This document shows, in pieces, positions 59,367-64,000 of a stretch of 64,000 bases of DNA. The translations under genes and the position numbers were made by a program. Where the stretch lies: contig NZ_LMEI01000013.1 in the NCBI RefSeq assembly GCF_001426585.1, positions 695,181-759,180 on the forward strand, in the 5' to 3' direction. A model generated the notes under the pieces. The model saw only the letters and a program-made list of their open reading frames with translations, was not told where the DNA came from and searched no databases. This stretch comes from Streptomyces sp. Root431 (lineage in GTDB: Bacteria > Actinomycetota > Actinomycetes > Streptomycetales > Streptomycetaceae). Numbering within the stretch: position 1 is the first letter of the stretch; every line of letters starts with the position of its first letter.

Positions 59367-59439
59367 TACCCCCAACGGGATTCGAACCCGTGCTACCGCC
59401 TTGAAAGGGCGGCGTCCTGGGCCACTAGACGATGAGGGC
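59367..59439 (-). tRNA. tRNA-Glu(UUC)
   Basis: A 73-nt minus-strand cloverleaf: acceptor GCCCTCA/TGGGGGT with G-U pairs at 1-72 and 5-68, anticodon loop CTTTCAA (UUC), discriminator A, T-arm ACGGGTTCGAATCCCGT. CCA is not encoded. Confidence 0.96.
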
Positions 59440-59566
59440 TAAGGGCCCGCCGGGGCGCTTCTCAGCGCGTCGGGGACGTGAGAAGCATATGGGATGTCGG
59501 CCGCGATCGCCAAAACGGTTTCCGCGCACCCCGGTCGTGTCCCCCTGACGGGGGGACAATGGGCGC

Positions 59567-59917
59567 GTGCTGGAGATGACGCGCGAGGAGTTCGAGGAAC
59601 TTGTCGCCGAGGCCCTGGACCGGATTCCCCCGGAACTCGCCCGGCTGATGGACAACGTCGCGGTGTTCGTGGAGGACGAGCCCGCCCCGGACGATCCCGA
59701 GCTGCTCGGGCTCTACGAGGGGACGCCGCTGACCGAGCGCGGTGAGTGGTACGCCGGGGTGCTGCCGGACCGGATCACGATCTACCGGGGTCCGACGCTG
59801 CGGATGTGCGAGTCGCGGGCGGACGTGGTCGCGGAGACCGAGATCACGGTGGTCCACGAGATCGCCCACCACTTCGGCATCGACGACGAGCGGCTGCACG
59901 CGCTGGGCTACGGCTGA
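59567..59917 (+). CDS. Metallopeptidase-like zincin (DUF1025 type)
   Basis: A 116-residue minimal zincin with HEIAHHFGID as the zinc motif (HExxH followed by H, residues about 96-103). The family also shows MTREEFEELVAEALDRIPPEL and GVLPDRITIYRGP. It is cytosolic and near-minimal. GTG 59567 lies 6 nt after GACAAT, so leaderless translation is possible. The actinobacterial family is known structurally but its substrate is not. Confidence 0.92.
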   Translation: MLEMTREEFEELVAEALDRIPPELARLMDNVAVFVEDEPAPDDPELLGLYEGTPLTERGEWYAGVLPDRITIYRGPTLRMCESRADVVAETEITVVHEIAHHFGIDDERLHALGYG

Positions 59918-60003
59918 GCCGAGGCGTGTCCCTTGTGGCGCCCAGGGAGTTGGGCAGGGCAACGCGTTCCGTTCCTGCCTGTTGTGTCCCTGGAGGTGCC
60001 CCC

Positions 60004-60783
60004 GTGCGCCATTTGCCCACCCGTTTGCCCACCCGTGTGAGATGGGCCGCCGCCGCGCTGGCCGTCGCGGCCTGTGCCGGTCTGAGCGGCTGTATGAGCG
60101 TGAGTGACGAGGGGGCGAAGCCGGTGCCCGGCGCGTCCGGCGGGAAGCGCGGTGTGGCGTCCGAGGCGGGCGGCGGCGCCGGACTCCCGGACGGGGGCGG
60201 CGGTTCCTGGAACGGGCAGCCGGAGCAGGGCGGGCCCGACGCGGCCGGCGGGGGCGCGAAGTCCCCGGTGCCGAGCGGCTCGCCGACCACCACCACGAAG
60301 CCCTCGCCGGGCGCCGAGCTGCCCCCGGGCGGCATCGCCGGGATCGACGGCACCCCCAAGCCCGGGCAGACGGGCGGCGGAAACGGTGGCGCCGCCGGCG
60401 GCCAGCACGGCACGGGCGGGGGCCCCGGCGACGGCGGAAGCGGCGGGAACGGGGGGAACGGCGCGAACGGCGGTAGCGGGGGCAGCGGGGGCAACGGCGG
60501 CGGTGACGGCGGCGCGGGGAGCGGTGACAACGGCGGCGGGGCCGGCGGCCCGGGTGGCGACGGCGGCGTGACGCCGACGCCGGAGCCGACCCCGAACCCG
60601 ACCGAGACCCCGACGCCGGAGCCGACCACCGAGCCCACCCCGGAACCGACTCCGGAGCCGACCTCCAACCCGACCGATCCGCCGACCCCCGGACCCGAGA
60701 CCCAGCTGGGTGCGATGCGGGCGGCGGACGGGCCCGGAGCCCCTTCGGAGCCGGCGGCATCACCGCAGGTCGGGCCGGTGTGA
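60004..60783 (+). CDS. Low-complexity Gly-rich lipoprotein
   Basis: A 259-residue lipoprotein with a signal peptide and lipobox LSGC (cysteine 30). The body is a Gly/Asn/Ser-rich run (about residues 120-190) followed by Pro-Thr-Glu-Pro repeats (PTPEPTPNPTETPTPEP and on). No folded domain is seen. It may be a cell-wall-spanning spacer or adhesive stalk. GGAGGTGCCCCC before GTG 60004 fixes the start. Repeats make it prone to length variation. Confidence 0.85.
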   Translation: MRHLPTRLPTRVRWAAAALAVAACAGLSGCMSVSDEGAKPVPGASGGKRGVASEAGGGAGLPDGGGGSWNGQPEQGGPDAAGGGAKSPVPSGSPTTTTKPSPGAELPPGGIAGIDGTPKPGQTGGGNGGAAGGQHGTGGGPGDGGSGGNGGNGANGGSGGSGGNGGGDGGAGSGDNGGGAGGPGGDGGVTPTPEPTPNPTETPTPEPTTEPTPEPTPEPTSNPTDPPTPGPETQLGAMRAADGPGAPSEPAASPQVGPV

Positions 60784-60794
60784 CGGAGTCCGGT

Positions 60795-60824
60795 TTGCCA
60801 TAGGTGGGGGAGGGTGCGTATGGT
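60795..60824 (+). promoter_or_regulatory. Promoter of the DEAD-box helicase gene
   Basis: -35 TTGCCA (60795-60800), 18-bp spacer, -10 TATGGT (60819-60824). The predicted start gives a ~150-nt leader containing GCGCC/GGCGC hairpins, as often seen for cold- and growth-regulated helicase genes. Confidence 0.6.
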
Positions 60825-60981
60825 GGTAGATCGTTTGATCCCATTGCCCGGCGCCGACACAGAAGAGCGCCGTGTGGCGCGTACTCTCCCTAGCCGTGGC
60901 TGACCGCATTGAGGCGGTCGATTTGCGAATTCACGGAGTTGACGGGCGCGTGCCGAGACTCCGGAAGGTTTCGCATTTCGC

Positions 60982-63342
60982 ATGTCCATTTTCAGTTCTG
61001 ACCACGCCGTCATGCCCGAGAACGACGAGATCGTCGAGGCCGTAGTGGCCACCGAGACCGTCGCCACCGAGGCCGCGGCCCCCGTCGACGCTCAGGCCGA
61101 CGTCGACATCGACGACACCACCGACTTCGACGACGTCGAGGACTCCGCCGAGTCCGACGACGCCGACGAGGAGCCCACCGTCACCTTCGCGGACCTCGGT
61201 CTGCCCGAGGGCGTCGTGCGCAAGCTCGCGCAGAACGGCGTGACGACCCCCTTCCCGATCCAGGCGGCGACCATCCCGGACGCCCTGGCCGGCAAGGACA
61301 TCCTCGGCCGTGGCCGTACGGGCTCCGGCAAGACCCTCTCCTTCGGTCTGCCCACCCTGGCCCAGCTGGCCGGCGGTCACACCGAGAAGAAGAAGCCCCG
61401 CGCGGTCATCCTCACCCCGACCCGTGAGCTCGCGATGCAGGTCGCGGACGCCCTTCAGCCGTACGGCGACGTGCTCGGCCTGAAGATCAAGGTCGTCTGC
61501 GGCGGTACGTCCATGGGCAACCAGATCTACGCCCTCGAGCGCGGCGTCGACATCCTCGTCGCCACCCCGGGCCGACTGCGCGACATCATCAACCGTGGCG
61601 CCTGCTCCCTGGAGAACGTCCAGGTCGCGGTCCTCGACGAGGCCGACCAGATGTCCGACCTGGGCTTCCTGCCCGAGGTCACCGAGCTGCTCGACCAGGT
61701 GCCGGCCGGCGGCCAGCGCATGCTCTTCTCCGCCACGATGGAGAACGAGATCGGCACGCTCGTCAAGCGCTACCTGAACAACCCGATCAGCCACGAGGTC
61801 GACAGCGCCCAGGGCAACGTCTCGACCATGTCGCACCACGTCCTCGTCGTGAAGCCGAAGGACAAGGCGCCGGTCACGGCCGCCATCGCCGCCCGCAAGG
61901 GCCGCACGATCATCTTCGTCCGCACCCAGCTGGGCGCCGACCGCATCGCCGAGCAGCTCGTCGAGTCCGGCGTGAAGGCCGACGCGCTGCACGGCGGCAT
62001 GACGCAGGGCGCCCGTACCCGCGTGCTCGCCGACTTCAAGGACGGCTACGTCAACGCGCTCGTCGCCACCGACGTCGCCGCCCGAGGCATCCACGTCGAC
62101 GGCATCGACCTGGTCCTGAACGTGGACCCGGCCGGTGACCACAAGGACTACCTGCACCGCTCCGGCCGTACGGCCCGAGCCGGCAAGTCCGGTGTCGTCG
62201 TCTCGCTGTCGCTGCCGCACCAGCGCCGCCAGATCTTCCGGCTGATGGAGGACGCGGGCGTCGACGCCTCGCGCCACATCATCCAGAGCGCCGGCGCCTT
62301 CGAGCCCGAGGTCGCCGAGATCACCGGTGCCCGGTCCCTGACCGAGGTCCAGGCCGACTCCGCGAACAACTCGGCCAAGCAGGCCGAGCGCGAGGTCGTC
62401 GAGCTGACCAAGCAGCTCGAGCGCCTCCAGCGCCGTGCCGTCGAGCTCCGCGAGGAGGCCGACCGCCTGGTGGCCCGCGCCGCCCGTGAGCGCGGCGAGG
62501 ACCCGGAGGCCGCCGTGGCCGAGATGGCCGAGGCCGCCGAGGCCGAGGTCGCGGCGGCTGCCGCCGAGGCCGAGCGTGCCGCGCGCGCCGAGGAGGCGCG
62601 CCGCGAGGAGCGTCCGGCCCGCGACGACCGCGGCAACTACGAGCGCCGTGACCGTGGCGGCGACCGCGGTGGCGACCGTGGCGGCTTCCGCCGTGACGAC
62701 CGTGGTGGCGACCGTGGTGGCTTCCGCCGCGACAACGACCGTCCGTCCGGTGGCTTCCGTCGCGACGACCGTCCGTCGGGTGGCTTCAACCGTGACGACC
62801 GTGGCGGTGACCGTGGTGGCTTCCGCCGCGACAACGACCGTCCGTCCGGTGGCTTCCGTCGCGACGACCGTCCGTCGGGTGGCTTCAACCGCGATGACCG
62901 TGGTGGCGACCGTGGTGGCTTCCGCCGCGACAACGACCGTCCGTCCTCCGGTGGTTTCCGCCGTGACGACCGTCCGTCGGGTGGCTTCAACCGCGATGAC
63001 CGTGGCGGTGACCGTGGTGGCTTCCGCCGCGACAACGACCGTCCGTCCTCCGGTGGTTTCCGCCGTGACGACCGCCCCTCGGGTGGCTTCAACCGTGACG
63101 ACCGTGGCGGCCGCCCCTTCGAGCGCCGTGACAACGACCGTCCGGCCGGCGGCCACCGTGGCAGCGACCGTCCGTTCAACCGCGACCGTCGCGACGACCG
63201 CCCCGCCGGCGGCTTCCGCACCGGCGGCGGCGACCGCCCGTACGGCCGTCGTGACGAGCACCGCGGCACCGGCTCGACCGGTTCGACCGGTGGCTCCTTC
63301 GGCCGTCGTGACGACAAGCCGCGCTGGAAGCGCAACGGCTGA
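60982..63342 (+). CDS. DEAD-box RNA helicase with repeat-rich C-terminus
   Basis: A 786-residue helicase. An acidic N-terminus (about residues 10-75) precedes the core: Q motif, Walker A GRTGSGKT, PTRELA, VLDEADQM (DEAD), SAT (FSATM), and domain 2 with ATDVAARGIHVD and HRSGRTARAG. Residues about 540-780 are RDDRGGDRGGFRR-type repeats in four near-identical blocks, an RGG-like RNA-binding tail. It resembles CsdA/RhlE-type helicases of ribosome assembly and mRNA decay. ATG 60982 follows GGAAGG. Confidence 0.95.
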   Translation: MSIFSSDHAVMPENDEIVEAVVATETVATEAAAPVDAQADVDIDDTTDFDDVEDSAESDDADEEPTVTFADLGLPEGVVRKLAQNGVTTPFPIQAATIPDALAGKDILGRGRTGSGKTLSFGLPTLAQLAGGHTEKKKPRAVILTPTRELAMQVADALQPYGDVLGLKIKVVCGGTSMGNQIYALERGVDILVATPGRLRDIINRGACSLENVQVAVLDEADQMSDLGFLPEVTELLDQVPAGGQRMLFSATMENEIGTLVKRYLNNPISHEVDSAQGNVSTMSHHVLVVKPKDKAPVTAAIAARKGRTIIFVRTQLGADRIAEQLVESGVKADALHGGMTQGARTRVLADFKDGYVNALVATDVAARGIHVDGIDLVLNVDPAGDHKDYLHRSGRTARAGKSGVVVSLSLPHQRRQIFRLMEDAGVDASRHIIQSAGAFEPEVAEITGARSLTEVQADSANNSAKQAEREVVELTKQLERLQRRAVELREEADRLVARAARERGEDPEAAVAEMAEAAEAEVAAAAAEAERAARAEEARREERPARDDRGNYERRDRGGDRGGDRGGFRRDDRGGDRGGFRRDNDRPSGGFRRDDRPSGGFNRDDRGGDRGGFRRDNDRPSGGFRRDDRPSGGFNRDDRGGDRGGFRRDNDRPSSGGFRRDDRPSGGFNRDDRGGDRGGFRRDNDRPSSGGFRRDDRPSGGFNRDDRGGRPFERRDNDRPAGGHRGSDRPFNRDRRDDRPAGGFRTGGGDRPYGRRDEHRGTGSTGSTGGSFGRRDDKPRWKRNG
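62660..63100. repeat. Four near-identical ~87-90-bp coding repeats
   Basis: Each block encodes GGFRRDNDRPS-(S)-GGFRRDDRPSGG then FNRDDRGGDR. Blocks differ by synonymous changes and one optional serine codon. They form the RGG-like tail of the helicase and could recombine in frame. Confidence 0.9.
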
Positions 63343-63361
63343 GTCCGTGTAACACCCTGAG

Positions 63362-63401
63362 CAGGGCCCGTACGAGCACTTCGGTGCTGGTACGGGCCCT
63401 G
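63362..63401 (+). terminator. Helicase gene terminator
   Basis: CAGGGCCCGTAC / GTACGGGCCCTG with inner AGCAC-TTCG-GTGCT, a near-perfect long stem, followed by TCTCGTTT. Confidence 0.9.
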
Positions 63402-63500
63402 TCTCGTTTCCGGGACTCCGCAGGGTCGTTCGGGCGAATGCGAACAAGGATGCGGATACGCTCAGCCGGTCATCCGGTTGCCCTGGGGAGGGACCTCTCT

Positions 63501-64000
63501 TTGTCTCGTTTCGCCCGCGTGCGGCGCCCGCGCACGCGTACAGCCGTCCTCGCCACCGCGCTCCTCGCCACGGCCGCCGGCCTCTCGCCCGCCGTGGTCG
63601 CCCAGGCGTCGCCGATCGTCGGCGTCGACCAGCTCGACATCGCGCCGAACTGGCGGGCCGTGCCCCGGAAGGTGACCGTCACCGCGGCCGGCCCCACGGG
63701 GTACGTGCACGAGACGGAGGACCCCGACCGGCCCGACGGCGGGCAGCTGGAGTGGACCGACCTCACCGACCCCACGAAGAGCGTTCCGCTGGGGTACGGG
63801 ACGACGGCGGCCCTGCCCTTCGCCGAGTCCGGCACCGGCGGGCGCTACCTGTACGTCCAGCACGGCATCGGCGTCCATGCCGTCCGAGACCTGGAGACCG
63901 GCACCGAGCAGTCGCTCGGCATGCCGGCCGACGCGAGCTACCGCGGGCTGCTCGGCTCCACCCTGCTCTTCCAGCAGTACGCCTCCGCCGGGGACCACTC
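63501..64000 (+). CDS. Secreted protein, N-terminal part, cut by window end
   Basis: Open to the window end with no stop. It starts TTG 63501 with GGAGGG 8 nt upstream. The signal peptide (RRPRTRTAVLATALLATAAGL, in parts) is followed by cleavage near VVAQA. The mature part begins SPIVGVDQLDIAPNWRAVPRKVTV and shows beta-rich repeats (GGRYLYVQHGIGVHAVRDLE, then LGSTLLFQQYA), suggestive of a beta-propeller/VCBS-like secreted protein. Not identified further. Confidence 0.72.
   Translation, partial: MSRFARVRRPRTRTAVLATALLATAAGLSPAVVAQASPIVGVDQLDIAPNWRAVPRKVTVTAAGPTGYVHETEDPDRPDGGQLEWTDLTDPTKSVPLGYGTTAALPFAESGTGGRYLYVQHGIGVHAVRDLETGTEQSLGMPADASYRGLLGSTLLFQQYASAGDH

Noticed and set aside
62660..63100. 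CRISPR-like repeat array
   Set aside because: The repeats are contiguous, without unique spacers, and are in-frame coding for RGG-like sequence; no cas genes are present.
60931..63447. 838-codon minus-strand frame rich in Thr/Val/Ala repeats
   Set aside because: Mirror of the repeat-coded DEAD-box tail, so its own repeats are a by-product.

Overview
This window is high-GC actinobacterial chromosome, almost certainly Streptomyces. Codon third positions are nearly all G or C, GTG starts are common, and many genes look leaderless. From about 24 kb onward the gene order (ffs, dnaX, purD, purC, a Lsr2 paralogue, purSQL, purF, purM, DUF3073, valine dehydrogenase, bldC, hrpA) is the conserved core arrangement known from Streptomyces coelicolor.

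The first 24 kb (1-24,245) is accessory-like. It holds small metabolic, efflux and regulatory units, many paired with a divergent regulator: a UvrA-like ABC protein with TetR, a flavodoxin-type quinone reductase with TetR, a CsoR/CstR-type repressor, a TetR/MFS pair, a DUF5937 regulator/MFS pair, and an oxidoreductase/AraC pair. There are also a MarC protein, an aldo/keto reductase, a GAP/SulP membrane pair and secreted proteins. A distinctly lower-GC cassette (about 16,440-18,110) encodes a small secreted protein, an ABC ATPase and the front part of an FtsX-type permease. The back part of that permease returns to normal Streptomyces composition, so the gene looks mosaic.

Region 24-33.6 kb holds a stand-alone UvrD-type tudor protein, tRNA-Ser, the SRP RNA, dnaX, purD, a degenerate M48-like membrane protein, an N,N-dimethylformamidase-beta-like protein and purC. 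Region 33.7-37.7 kb is a four-gene ABC transporter/two-component operon bracketed by two identical tRNA-Gly(GCC) genes. A tRNA-Gly(UCC) and the lsrL nucleoid-protein gene follow.

Region 38.6-50.5 kb carries purSQL, an ArsR/M23 peptidase pair, a NTF2-like protein, a TIGR03083-type protein, a META lipoprotein, purF, purM, DUF3073 and vdh. Purine synthesis genes in the window are purD, purC, purS, purQ, purL, purF and purM. Region 50.5-64 kb holds a conserved protein, bldC, a DUF6274-like protein, tRNA-Asp, hrpA, a secreted protein/DsbA/CcdA thiol-redox operon, a Phe-Asp-Glu tRNA cluster, a zincin, a lipoprotein, a DEAD-box helicase with a repeat tail, and the start of a secreted protein cut by the window end.

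No CRISPR array, prophage or biosynthetic cluster is visible. The most interesting signals are compact regulatory sites: a 24-bp perfect palindrome filling a promoter, a MerR-type 19-bp-spacer promoter with no regulator beside it, and twin inverted operators. The mosaic low-GC secreted-protein/ABC cassette and low-complexity insertions inside otherwise conserved enzymes are the other main observations.
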